From assembly GCF_036067295.1 (NCBI RefSeq), contig NZ_CP107954.1, positions 7,812,001 to 7,876,000 of the forward strand: 64,000 bases of DNA. Reading direction: 5' to 3'. The notes beneath the pieces are model-generated. The model ran no database searches. It saw only the letters and a program-made list of their open reading frames with translations, and was not told where the DNA came from. Each line of letters starts with the position of its first letter. The first letter of the stretch is position 1. Both the position numbers and the translations under genes were made by a program. Of the stretch, positions 1 to 7,880 are shown piece by piece. The DNA comes from Kribbella sp. NBC_00382 (lineage in GTDB: Bacteria; Actinomycetota; Actinomycetes; Propionibacteriales; Kribbellaceae).

Positions 1-969
1 GTCGCCGGCGGCCTGGCCCTCACCCTGGCCGGCGGCTTCCTCATCGCCGACGTGGCCGGCAACGAGAGCAGCCCACTCCCCGGTACGGTCGCCGACGCCA
101 GCACTGTCCTCGCCGACGCGGCTGCCCTTGCCGCGGCCGGTCCCGACACCACAGTCCCTGCCGGCCAGTACCGCGAGGTCACGACGCTGGTGGACCGGAT
201 CTACGAGTTCGGTCCGGGACACAAGTACCGGGTGACGACTCGGGCCAAGTATGTCGACTGGACGACAGGCGATCCCACCCGCAAGTACGTATCGACCTTC
301 TATCCCTTGCTGAGCGTGCGTTTCGCGACCCCCGAGGCCAAGGCGGCCGCGCCGAGGTACGCGCCGTTCCTGCTCACCCACCCGAAGCCGAGCACGTACC
401 GGGTCGCCTGCAACGGTGTCGGTCTCATCGGAGATACCTCCGCCCCGGTCTTCAACCCCACGTGCAAGCCAGGTTGGTCCTACCCGACCGCCGCCTTCCT
501 GGCCCGCCAGCCCCGCGACCCGGACGCGCTGCTCGCGGTACTGCGCAACGACCCGCTCTTCGATCACAAACCGAACGCTCTCGAGCGCGCACGCGAGAAG
601 GCGATGTCCAAGGACGAGATCGCCTTCGGCCGGATCACCAGGGTCCTGGAGTCCGGGTTCGCCCCCGCCAACCTGCGCGCCGCCCTGTACCAGGCCGCCC
701 GCAAGATCCCTGGGATCCAGCTCCTGGGCGACGTGACCACCCTGGACGGCCGCCCCGGCCGAGCCATCGGCTACACCGGCGTCGGCCAGCGCCAGGACCT
801 CATCATCTCCCCGACCACCGGCGAGAGCATCGGCTCCCGCCTGGTCACCAACAAAGAGGGCGCCGCCCTGGCCAAAGCAAACCAAACCGGCAACGAGCAG
901 CCCGGCGACATCGAACACGAAACCGCGGTAACCGCCCGCCTGACCCACACCGCCCCGCGGCCGAACTAA
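1..969 (+). CDS. CU044_5270-like membrane-anchored protein, 5' end outside window
   Basis: The reading frame is open from base 1, so the gene begins before the window; the GTG at 52 is probably internal. The first 20 visible residues are hydrophobic (a Gly/Ala/Leu-rich segment, about bases 1-60) and look like the end of a transmembrane helix. After it comes an extracytoplasmic domain with the pattern of the actinobacterial CU044_5270 family: a PAGQYREVTTLV stretch, a DPDALLAVLRNDP stretch and a C-terminal TTGESIGSRLV stretch. In this family the gene commonly sits next to an ECF sigma factor gene; that neighbour would lie upstream and cannot be seen. The role is unknown. Family assignment is from remembered motifs. 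Confidence 0.7.
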   Translation, partial: VAGGLALTLAGGFLIADVAGNESSPLPGTVADASTVLADAAALAAAGPDTTVPAGQYREVTTLVDRIYEFGPGHKYRVTTRAKYVDWTTGDPTRKYVSTFYPLLSVRFATPEAKAAAPRYAPFLLTHPKPSTYRVACNGVGLIGDTSAPVFNPTCKPGWSYPTAAFLARQPRDPDALLAVLRNDPLFDHKPNALERAREKAMSKDEIAFGRITRVLESGFAPANLRAALYQAARKIPGIQLLGDVTTLDGRPGRAIGYTGVGQRQDLIISPTTGESIGSRLVTNKEGAALAKANQTGNEQPGDIEHETAVTARLTHTAPRPN

Positions 970-982
970 CCCCGGCCGGCCG

Positions 983-1444
983 TCACCCCATCCGCACCTC
1001 GGACACCCAGTCCCGCCACTGCTCAAGATCCGGCTCATCCATGCTGACCCCCGCCGGGAAGTAATGCGTCCCGGCGTCCGGCAGATAAGCCGCCACCAGA
1101 TCAGTCACGTCATGGACCAACAGCATCGGCATCCCCACCCCGGTCTCAACCAGCCGCTCGAAAACCCCCCGAGCCTCGCCCTCACCACCCGAGACATCAA
1201 CCTGGACCGAGTACGGATCAACAGCCTGGGCCTCCCCAGGCTCTTGATCCGTCAGCACATGCCAGTTCCGATGTACATGTACCTCCAGCCACCCCTCACC
1301 ATCCGCTGCCCGAACTCGAAGCCCAACCTCCCCATCCCCAGCCGCCTCAGCAACCGGCCTCCCCTCAAGCAACTGGCGAAGCCGCCCAGCCACCTCCCCC
1401 ACGCCCAGGTCAGTAGCAAGAAACACGCTGAACTCGTCCGACAT
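983..1444 (-). CDS. Candidate immunity protein, second copy (153 aa)
   Basis: Small soluble acidic protein with no recognised family. The ATG at 1444 is preferred over upstream in-frame codons because GAGGAGG lies just before it. It is a clear paralogue of the neighbour at 1479-1970: both open with MSD followed by a short FLA(T/V) strand, both carry an 'LLLH/LLVHDV..LVAAYLP' segment two thirds along and end in a short acidic tail with a conserved Trp. It is last in the minus-strand toxin operon. Position directly behind a toxin gene, small size and duplication are typical of immunity genes of polymorphic toxins; the immunity role is inferred from context only. Confidence 0.7.
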   Translation of the reverse strand: MSDEFSVFLATDLGVGEVAGRLRQLLEGRPVAEAAGDGEVGLRVRAADGEGWLEVHVHRNWHVLTDQEPGEAQAVDPYSVQVDVSGGEGEARGVFERLVETGVGMPMLLVHDVTDLVAAYLPDAGTHYFPAGVSMDEPDLEQWRDWVSEVRMG

Positions 1445-1478
1445 CAGCCCTCCTCGAGTGGAGCTATGGGGTACCCGG

Positions 1479-1970
1479 TCATGGGTTCTTCGGGTCCGGC
1501 GACTCCGCTTGTCGCAGAACCCATGGCCCCCAGATGTCCACATCTTCTGCGTCGGGCGTCAGCCTTGGTTCGAAGTACTTGGTCGGCTGACCAGGGAGGT
1601 ACGCGGCGACGAGCCACTCAACGTTGTGAAGCAGCAGCGCCGGGACGTCGGGCATCGCAGCGACGATCGCCTCAAAAGCAAGCCGTGCCTCCTCCGCCTG
1701 GAGCGCCTTGTGCGTCCGCAGCTGGACATCGACGGTCACCGGGTAAGCATCCATCGCCTGCAATACCCCGGCCTCTGGCCCCAAGTAGTTCGGTCCGACG
1801 AACAGCCCGTACGGCGCGTCGACGGTCCGCCCCTTCCCTACGTAGCCCCAGTCTCCGGTCTCGTCGTTGCGCCGCCCTTCTCCCCGGACCCCCAGGATCT
1901 CGGCCACCCGCGCCGCGACGGCGTCGACTCCGTCTTCGACCGCCAGAAAGATCTCGTCACTGTCCGACAT
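1479..1970 (-). CDS. Candidate immunity protein, first copy (163 aa)
   Basis: Small soluble protein directly downstream of the toxin gene; its start overlaps the last 14 bases of that gene, so the two are probably translationally coupled. ATG at 1970 is preferred over the GTG two codons earlier because AAGGAG is then about 5 bases upstream. It shares the MSD..FLA start, the 'LLLHNVEWLVAAYLP' segment and the C-terminal Trp region with the gene at 983-1444. No Pfam family is recognised. Overlap with the toxin gene makes it the most likely cognate immunity protein; this is inference from gene order. Confidence 0.75.
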   Translation of the reverse strand: MSDSDEIFLAVEDGVDAVAARVAEILGVRGEGRRNDETGDWGYVGKGRTVDAPYGLFVGPNYLGPEAGVLQAMDAYPVTVDVQLRTHKALQAEEARLAFEAIVAAMPDVPALLLHNVEWLVAAYLPGQPTKYFEPRLTPDAEDVDIWGPWVLRQAESPDPKNP

Positions 1971-3264
1971 CCACACTCCTTGAGTAGCTGATCAATCGTC
2001 CGTCGCCGAGGATCACGTGGATGAGCTTCGGCAAAGTGACTCCCGGTTGGCCGCGGCAGCGACGATACGCACGGTCCGCGGCATCCACGGACACGTTCGT
2101 CGGCCGGCCGTCGATCACGACGATGTCCGCCTGCTTGCGGGCACGCAGCATCGCACTCTTGAGGGCGTTCGCTGCCGAGCTCTCCGGGGTCTTGAACTCC
2201 ACCGCCAGCCCCTCGTCCGTACCGGACTTGCGAACCATCGCATCTGGATTCTTCTTCCCAACCGACCCGTGGTCGGCCGGCCGCGCGTCCACTCGCCATC
2301 CTTCGGCCACCATCCGCTCGGCGATCTGCCGTTCCTCTGGGCTGAAGCTGTCCAACGGGTCGTGGGCGCCAGGAGCGAAATCGTCGCCAAGTGCGCGCGG
2401 GTGGAACGCCGGGTCGAAGTCCGGAACTTGGTCGAGCGCGACGTCGATCTCCGGCGCGTCGATCTGCAGCGAAGGCCGATCGCCGGCAGCCGCGAAGTCC
2501 GGCAGTTCTACGTCGATTATCACCGGGGGTGGTGGGGGTGGGGGTTTCTCTTCTGGGTAGGTGAAGGTGGCTGTGACCTTGTCGGGGGTGATGAGGATGG
2601 TGGCGGCGGTCCAGGATTGTTTGGCGTGTTCTTCCATGGACTTGAGGAGGTCTCGGGCGGCGGCTTCGAGTTCTACCTGGATTTCGTAGTCGCGGTCTTC
2701 GGGGGGTTCGAACTCCTCGAAGACCTCCAGCTCGCCGGTTTCGGCGACCAGGATTTCGAACTCGAGCTCCTCCGGCTGCTCGTACTCCTCGGCGTCCTTC
2801 TCCTGTTGCTTGCGGAGCTTTTCGAAGGCCTTGCGGGCGACTGTGATCAGTGGGGGTTCTTTGCCCTCGGCATCTTCCAAGGGTTTGAAAGGTAGCGAGA
2901 ACCGAGTCACCCGGCCGAAGAGGTCTCGGGTGGCTAGGTCGGACGAGCCGCCGGTCACCCGGTTGCGGTCGGCCGACTGAGCGTCGGGGCGGTCGCTGGT
3001 ACGGGGCGCGCCGACCAGGCGCTCGGCCCAGGACTTCGTCTTGGGCGGCGCCATCGACAGGTAGTGCGCGGCTTGCTCGCATGCGCGTGCTGCCGCGTCC
3101 AGCTGCTGTGCGGCGACAGTGGCCTGCCCCTGCGACGCCGCAATCGCCAGTGCCGCGTTCTCGCGACACCGCTCGGCCGTGCGCTGCAGGTGAGCCACCA
3201 CAGCAGGTACTTCGTTCAGACACTCGACCAGTCCGCGCGCCACCCGCTGCAGGTCGGAGGGCAT
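1957..3264 (-). CDS. Polymorphic toxin with CdiA-like PD-(D/E)xK nuclease C-terminus (435 aa)
   Basis: Residues 1-80 are an all-helical Ala/Gln-rich segment like the N-terminal targeting regions of type VII (WXG/LXG) effectors. Residues 110-240 contain a Glu-rich charged region, followed by a run of seven prolines (241-247) that marks a linker. The C-terminal 130 residues resemble the tRNA-nuclease domain of contact-dependent toxins (CdiA_C, restriction-endonuclease fold): KKNPDA with Asp341, then VEFKTP with Glu356 and Lys358, and a helix of AxxARKQAD type after it. The gene sits between a 5-base-separated small helical protein and an overlapping candidate immunity gene. A secreted or delivered RNase toxin is the best call; tRNA as substrate is family knowledge, not shown here. 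Confidence 0.8.
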   Translation of the reverse strand: MPSDLQRVARGLVECLNEVPAVVAHLQRTAERCRENAALAIAASQGQATVAAQQLDAAARACEQAAHYLSMAPPKTKSWAERLVGAPRTSDRPDAQSADRNRVTGGSSDLATRDLFGRVTRFSLPFKPLEDAEGKEPPLITVARKAFEKLRKQQEKDAEEYEQPEELEFEILVAETGELEVFEEFEPPEDRDYEIQVELEAAARDLLKSMEEHAKQSWTAATILITPDKVTATFTYPEEKPPPPPPPVIIDVELPDFAAAGDRPSLQIDAPEIDVALDQVPDFDPAFHPRALGDDFAPGAHDPLDSFSPEERQIAERMVAEGWRVDARPADHGSVGKKNPDAMVRKSGTDEGLAVEFKTPESSAANALKSAMLRARKQADIVVIDGRPTNVSVDAADRAYRRCRGQPGVTLPKLIHVILGDGRLISYSRSVDVGQ

Positions 3265-3269
3265 GCGTG

Positions 3270-3530
3270 TTAGATCTGGTCGGCGTAGCTCTTGCAGCCG
3301 GCCGAGGCGATCTCCAGTGCCTCGGCTGCCTGTTCGACCGCCTTGCCCGCCGCGTCGAGGATCTCGGAGATGTCGCGGTCGACCCCGGTCGCGGTACCGG
3401 CGATCAGACTCTCCACCTGGGCGCTGTGCTGGATGAAGCGGAGCTTGAACCCGGCCAGGCCGCCAGCTGCTTGCTTGGCCTCGGCGGAGACCTGGTGCAG
3501 CTGTTCCTTGAGCCGTTGTACGTCGGACAC
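3270..3530 (-). CDS. Small helical WXG100-like partner protein (86 aa)
   Basis: An 86-residue all-alpha protein starting at GTG 3530 and ending in a DQI tail. Its size, lack of a signal peptide and two predicted amphipathic helices (about 3-40 and 45-80) match ESX/WXG100-type small secreted or chaperone proteins, though the central WxG is absent (the turn region reads GFKLRF..). It lies 5 bases upstream of the toxin gene and 13 bases downstream of the membrane-protein gene in a tight operon. It could dimerise with the helical N-terminus of the toxin for export. Family membership is inferred from size and context. Confidence 0.65.
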   Translation of the reverse strand: MSDVQRLKEQLHQVSAEAKQAAGGLAGFKLRFIQHSAQVESLIAGTATGVDRDISEILDAAGKAVEQAAEALEIASAGCKSYADQI

Positions 3531-3543
3531 TTACTGCCTCTTC

Positions 3544-4224
3544 CTAGGAGTTGCGCTTCTTCGGCAGAACGATCGCCGTACCGGCCACTGCGGCCGGTAC
3601 CAGCACCGCCAGCCACCACGGCAGTCCTGCTGCCATCAGGACTACTACCAGGGCTGCCCCGCTCCAGCCCCACCAGCGGGCGCCTGGCAGTCGCGGTAGA
3701 CCCAGTAGTCGCGACGCGGCCAGCAGGGTGACCACCGCGATCGCAGCGGCCTCCAGGCCGACCAGGAGGGATCCCCTCGCTACCCAGACCAGTACGAAGC
3801 CGACCAGTACCTCAACGGCGCTGATCGTACGGCGCTTGCGCCGCTCCTGATCCGCCCGGGCCGCCTTGCGTACCTCTTCCAGCTTGTCGACGGTCTCCGC
3901 GAGCTGTTTGGTGAGCTTCGCGGCGGCCGCTTCCATGTCAGTCATACCGCGCATCTCCGGCAACGGGATGGAGGCGCGCTTGCCGTCCGGCGGCAGCCCT
4001 GCCCGCTGCAGGCTCTCGGCCGCCTTCTCCGCGAGCGTGTTGAGCCGAAGCTCCAGCTTGCGTCCCCGCTCGGCCATGGCGTCCGCCTCGGCCATTGCAC
4101 TGGCCTCTGCCTTCGACCTGTTGGCAGTGAGCCGGTCCTGCGCCTGCTGCGCGTCCGCCCGTGCCCCCGCGACCTGCCGGAGCGCCCGGGCGTAGTCGGT
4201 CCACTGCTGCTGCTCAGTCTTCAT
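3544..4224 (-). CDS. Coiled-coil plus membrane protein of the type VII-like operon (226 aa)
   Basis: Residues 5-130 are a charged, Ala/Glu/Arg-rich region that should form long coiled coils; residues 133-218 hold three to four hydrophobic segments (one begins VEVLVGFVLVWVA), ending in a basic KKRNS tail. No enzyme motif is visible. Its ATG overlaps the stop of the FtsK-like ATPase gene by 4 bases, so the two are coupled. A membrane anchor or channel component that recruits the soluble ATPase is a reasonable guess; no family is recognised. Confidence 0.75.
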   Translation of the reverse strand: MKTEQQQWTDYARALRQVAGARADAQQAQDRLTANRSKAEASAMAEADAMAERGRKLELRLNTLAEKAAESLQRAGLPPDGKRASIPLPEMRGMTDMEAAAAKLTKQLAETVDKLEEVRKAARADQERRKRRTISAVEVLVGFVLVWVARGSLLVGLEAAAIAVVTLLAASRLLGLPRLPGARWWGWSGAALVVVLMAAGLPWWLAVLVPAAVAGTAIVLPKKRNS

Positions 4225-6986
4225 CGCCGCACCAGCTCCAGGTACCGGTCGACCTCATCGGCCCGCAGCGGCGCAAACGGCACCACTACCTGCGCCTCCG
4301 GGTGCAGCCCGTCCCACAGCAGCGCACGGTGTGGCTCGGACGCCCACCGCACCAGCGGCCCAGCAACTGCCCGTACTCCGTCCTGCGGATGCCGCAGGAA
4401 CACATGAGTCGCCACATTGGCCCGCCCGTACCCAAGTTGCTCAGTGCAGACATGCAGCCGGTTCCACCACCCGAACGTCACCAGCCCCTGCGCCGGCCCG
4501 TCCCGCACGATGTCCTGCAGCGCATTGGCCGGGCTCTCGAAGAACCCCTCCGCATGCGTCTGCATCTTCGGTACGCCGTGAAACCCGAACCCCAGCAAGT
4601 ACGTAGTACCGCCCACGTGCCCGTCCCGCACCGTGTCCCGCAACGAGAACAGCCGCGGCACCACATCGGCGTGCTTGTCGACCGTCTCGACCTCGCAGCC
4701 GAGCTGCCGCAACGTCTCGACGAGCGCATCCTTGCCCTCAGCAACAACCGGCGCCGAGTCCGTGCCATCCAGGAAGATGAAGCGGGGCGGTACCGCAGCC
4801 GCCGCAGCCGCCGACACCGCCAGCCCGGTCAACACCCCCAAAGCATCCGCAGGCCCATCCCCCAGCACCAGCACCCCAGCGCCAGGCTCCGGCCGTACCT
4901 CCACCGCCACCGGCTCCTCGGTCACCGCGATCGGCAACCCGGTCCACGGCCGGCCGAGCTCAGGCTGGACAGCCGCGGCCGTATCGGTCAGTCGCGCCGG
5001 CTCGGCCAGATGGAAGATGCGCGGCGGGTGTGTAGTACCAGATCTGACCCACAATTCACGGCGCAGATCGTCGAGCACTGCCTTGTCCGCAAAGCTGACA
5101 AGCACGTGCTGGTTGTCGTCCGGCGATCCGAAGTTCGCGTTCAGCACCGCCTCGCCGCGGAACTGCAACTCCGCCGCGGCCGTGTTGCCCGTCCGCAGAA
5201 TCGCCTGCGCGTCCGCAGGTGTCGTCTTCAACGCGATCCGGTACGGCACCTGCCCGAAGATCGAGTCGCGCCGCGTCGACAACCGCTTCACGCCCTCGAT
5301 CGTCTGCGTCGCGAGCACCACATGCACCCCGTACGCCCGCCCAAGCCGCACCAGCCGCTCGAGCAGTCGCGCAGCCTCGTCAGCCAGCTCGTCATCGTCC
5401 TCCAACAGCACCTGGAACTCGTCCAGTACTGCGAGGATGCGCGGCGGCCGCCCCTCCCCCGGGGGCAGCTCGGCGATGTCGGCCACATTGCCATGCGACT
5501 TGAAGATCTCGCTCCGCCGCGCCAACTCGTCGGACAGATGCCGCAGTACCGCGAGCCCGAACGCCCGATCGCTGTGCACCCCAAGCACCCGCACATGCGG
5601 CAGCCAATGCTCCCGCTCGCCGGCCGGCCCGAGCGCCGAGAACTCCACCCCGTGCTTGAAGTCGAGCAGATACATCTCCAGGTCCGCCGGGTCGTAGCGC
5701 GCGGCGAGACCATGGATCAGTACGAGCAACAGGTTGGACTTGCCCTGCCCGACGGCACCGCCCACGAGGACATGCGGAAGGGCCGGGTTGCCGCTGCGCA
5801 ATCGCACCAGCGCCGGCGTGCGATCGTCGTACCCGATGACCGTGCTCAGCTCGTCGGTGACCGGTTGCCACCAGGTGGATCTGTCCGGAAGTGTCCGGTT
5901 GAAGTCGATCGTGGGCAGTACCGCGATCTCCGCCATCTCGGCGACGACATCACAGATGCTCGCGGCAACGTTCGCGTCGAAGGCCGGATCGAGCTTCGCC
6001 GGTACGTTGGGCAGCTGCGAGAGCTCGACCTTCTCGTTGGCGATGGCAACGGGATCGAGCAGGTCGAGCAGCTGACGGGCGTCGACCTCGTGCTCGCCGG
6101 TACTGGCCGGGTCGTGGTGGACCAGGAAGCAGATCCCCCGATCCGCACCGGTTGCCGCGAGCCGCACCAGATCGCGCTGGGCCAACTGGTCGATCCCGGC
6201 CGGGTAGTCGAACAGCACGATCAGCCGGTACGGATCGGTGACCCGCCCGGTCTCGCGGACCAGGTCCTCGAAGTGCTTGTGTCCCAACTGTGCTTGCCTG
6301 CTGGCACGCAACGACGAGACGTCGACCAGCCCGGACAGCACCGTGTGCAATTGGTCCGCGGTATGCGTTGCCCTCGGCACCAGTTGCGGGTACTTCGTGG
6401 TCAGGTGCCCGAGCAGCCCCATCATCCCGGTCAGCCGCGGGTCGAACGCGTCGATCCGCAACCGGAACGGCTCGGCCGACGCGATCAGCCGCAGCGCGAC
6501 ACTCTGCAGCAGCCTCCGGGCCGCCTCGTTGCGATCGGCAGTCACCCGCCAGCCGTTGGTGCGCAAGAGGGGCGCGACTACCGGAGTACCGGCTTCCAGT
6601 TCTCCGACGCGAACGTACGACGGGGTGCCGGCGCCGATGTATTGGCGGTTCCGCCAGCGGGCGTCGTTGGGGGGAATGGATGCCAGTCCGGGTGCCAGCC
6701 GGTCGGCCAGTAGGCGCGCGGCCGGCTCAGCAGCGGCCAGTGCCTCGCTCGTGGCGGCCTCGACCAGACCTCGCGATTCGCGCCGCGCGGCCACGGTCTC
6801 GGCCTGGAGCTGGCGATGCAGAAGTACGGCGCGTTGGTGCTCGCCGCGAGTGAGCTGCCGCGCGTTGTCGAGCAACTGCCCGAGCGCGAACTGGAGGCCG
6901 CGGATCCGTGCCTCCAGCAACTCCGGAGCTACTGCACTTTCCGCAGGTGGTGCGGGCGTGCCTCCGTCGTCAGGCTGCTCCGTCAC
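4221..6986 (-). CDS. FtsK/SpoIIIE/EssC-type ATPase (about 921 aa)
   Basis: Walker A GGAVGQGKSN lies near residue 407 and Walker B ILAVLDEFQVLL near 515, followed by VHVVLATQT, the layout of FtsK/SpoIIIE translocases and of the ATPases of type VII secretion. The roughly 400-residue N-terminal part has no transmembrane helix. A C-terminal region beginning VLVLGDGPAD (about residue 700) looks like a second, degenerate ATPase module, as seen in EssC/EccC. GTG at 6986 is chosen because GGAAGGA sits 8 bases upstream; an in-frame GTG at 7088 is also possible. It is the first gene of the toxin operon and is the likely motor for export of the small helical protein and toxin. Function is inferred from family. 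Confidence 0.85.
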   Translation of the reverse strand: MTEQPDDGGTPAPPAESAVAPELLEARIRGLQFALGQLLDNARQLTRGEHQRAVLLHRQLQAETVAARRESRGLVEAATSEALAAAEPAARLLADRLAPGLASIPPNDARWRNRQYIGAGTPSYVRVGELEAGTPVVAPLLRTNGWRVTADRNEAARRLLQSVALRLIASAEPFRLRIDAFDPRLTGMMGLLGHLTTKYPQLVPRATHTADQLHTVLSGLVDVSSLRASRQAQLGHKHFEDLVRETGRVTDPYRLIVLFDYPAGIDQLAQRDLVRLAATGADRGICFLVHHDPASTGEHEVDARQLLDLLDPVAIANEKVELSQLPNVPAKLDPAFDANVAASICDVVAEMAEIAVLPTIDFNRTLPDRSTWWQPVTDELSTVIGYDDRTPALVRLRSGNPALPHVLVGGAVGQGKSNLLLVLIHGLAARYDPADLEMYLLDFKHGVEFSALGPAGEREHWLPHVRVLGVHSDRAFGLAVLRHLSDELARRSEIFKSHGNVADIAELPPGEGRPPRILAVLDEFQVLLEDDDELADEAARLLERLVRLGRAYGVHVVLATQTIEGVKRLSTRRDSIFGQVPYRIALKTTPADAQAILRTGNTAAAELQFRGEAVLNANFGSPDDNQHVLVSFADKAVLDDLRRELWVRSGTTHPPRIFHLAEPARLTDTAAAVQPELGRPWTGLPIAVTEEPVAVEVRPEPGAGVLVLGDGPADALGVLTGLAVSAAAAAAVPPRFIFLDGTDSAPVVAEGKDALVETLRQLGCEVETVDKHADVVPRLFSLRDTVRDGHVGGTTYLLGFGFHGVPKMQTHAEGFFESPANALQDIVRDGPAQGLVTFGWWNRLHVCTEQLGYGRANVATHVFLRHPQDGVRAVAGPLVRWASEPHRALLWDGLHPEAQVVVPFAPLRADEVDRYLELVRR

Positions 6987-7099
6987 GAGCACCGTCCTTC
7001 CACCTTCGCCCCGCGACCAACCGAATGCCTTCGCCAACCATGTCACACCAGAAGTCCCGTGCGTCACTCCAGGCACCAGAAGTCTCACCAGCCGATCCC

Positions 7100-7498
7100 T
7101 TATCCCGGGGCGACGATCTCGAGCTCGTAGCCGTCCTGGTTATGCAGGAATGCGGCGTAATGCTGCGGACCGCCGGCGTACGGGTGCCGGTCGGCGAACA
7201 TCAGCGTCCAGCCGTGCGCGGCCGACTCGATGACGATGGCGTCGACCTCGGCCCGGCTGGCCGCGTTCAGGGCCAGATGGTTCATCCCCGGACGGAGCCG
7301 ATCGTGGGTGTCGGCGGACAGCGCGGGGCTCTGCTCGATCACGATGTACGAACTGTCGACACTCGATTTCCAAATGAACCCGCCGGGCCAGCCGTCACCG
7401 TCCTTCCAGCCCAACTGACGGAGCACCCAGCCCCAGTCGCTCATCGCGCGCGAAAGGTCCGGGACCCAGATCTCGATGTGGTGCACAGCGGCGGCCAT
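7100..7498 (-). CDS. VOC (glyoxalase/bleomycin-resistance) family protein (132 aa)
   Basis: A single-gene pair of beta-alpha-beta-beta-beta modules: it opens with HHIEIWVPDL, has a central MNHLALNA strand and ends in GYELEIVAPG. The two His and the terminal Glu are at the places where VOC enzymes bind a metal. Length is typical. The start ATG at 7498 is 7 bases downstream of the stop of the small membrane protein gene, so they may be cotranscribed. The substrate is not predictable. Confidence 0.85.
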   Translation of the reverse strand: MAAAVHHIEIWVPDLSRAMSDWGWVLRQLGWKDGDGWPGGFIWKSSVDSSYIVIEQSPALSADTHDRLRPGMNHLALNAASRAEVDAIVIESAAHGWTLMFADRHPYAGGPQHYAAFLHNQDGYELEIVAPG

Positions 7499-7505
7499 CG
7501 GAGCA

Positions 7506-7718
7506 TTATCTGTGCTCGTCGTGGTACGTGTCGTCGAACCGGCTCGTCACAGCCACCGAGACCAGTCCGGACAGCACCAACCAGACCAGCGCGGCGACCA
7601 GCCAGGGCCACCATTCCCGTCCCGCGGCGGCGTCGGCGACAGCCTTGCCGAACAGTCCGCCGGACGGCGCGAAGACCAGCACCAGCAGTACGCGGGCGAT
7701 GCTGCTCTCCTTGGTCAT
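7506..7718 (-). CDS. Small two-helix membrane protein (70 aa)
   Basis: Starts at ATG 7718 with GAAGGA just upstream. It has two hydrophobic segments, about residues 7-20 and 37-58, with a Gly-rich turn between and a charged tail FDDTYHDEHR. No recognised family. It lies directly upstream of the VOC gene and diverges from the helicase-nuclease pair, whose promoter must lie in the 162 bases between. Confidence 0.65.
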   Translation of the reverse strand: MTKESSIARVLLVLVFAPSGGLFGKAVADAAAGREWWPWLVAALVWLVLSGLVSVAVTSRFDDTYHDEHR

Positions 7719-7880
7719 TCCTTCATTGTCCGAGCCAACGCTGATCCCTGCTGAGCTGCGGGCGTTTCGTCCCACCACCCCCTCCTTTCGTCCCTTGTTT
7801 TCCACAGTCTTGGCCTGGGGTTCAGCAAAGTGTCTGCGGGTTGGTCTAGCGTCTGTTGCGACAGTCAGGAAGGGGCTTCG

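Noticed and set aside
2017..2895. 292-residue plus-strand frame
   Set aside because: It lies opposite the toxin gene, whose minus-strand product has clear domains.
4161..6713. 850-residue plus-strand open frame
   Set aside because: It is antisense to the FtsK-type ATPase gene and is rich in Arg, Pro, Gln and His, as expected of a shadow frame in GC-rich DNA.
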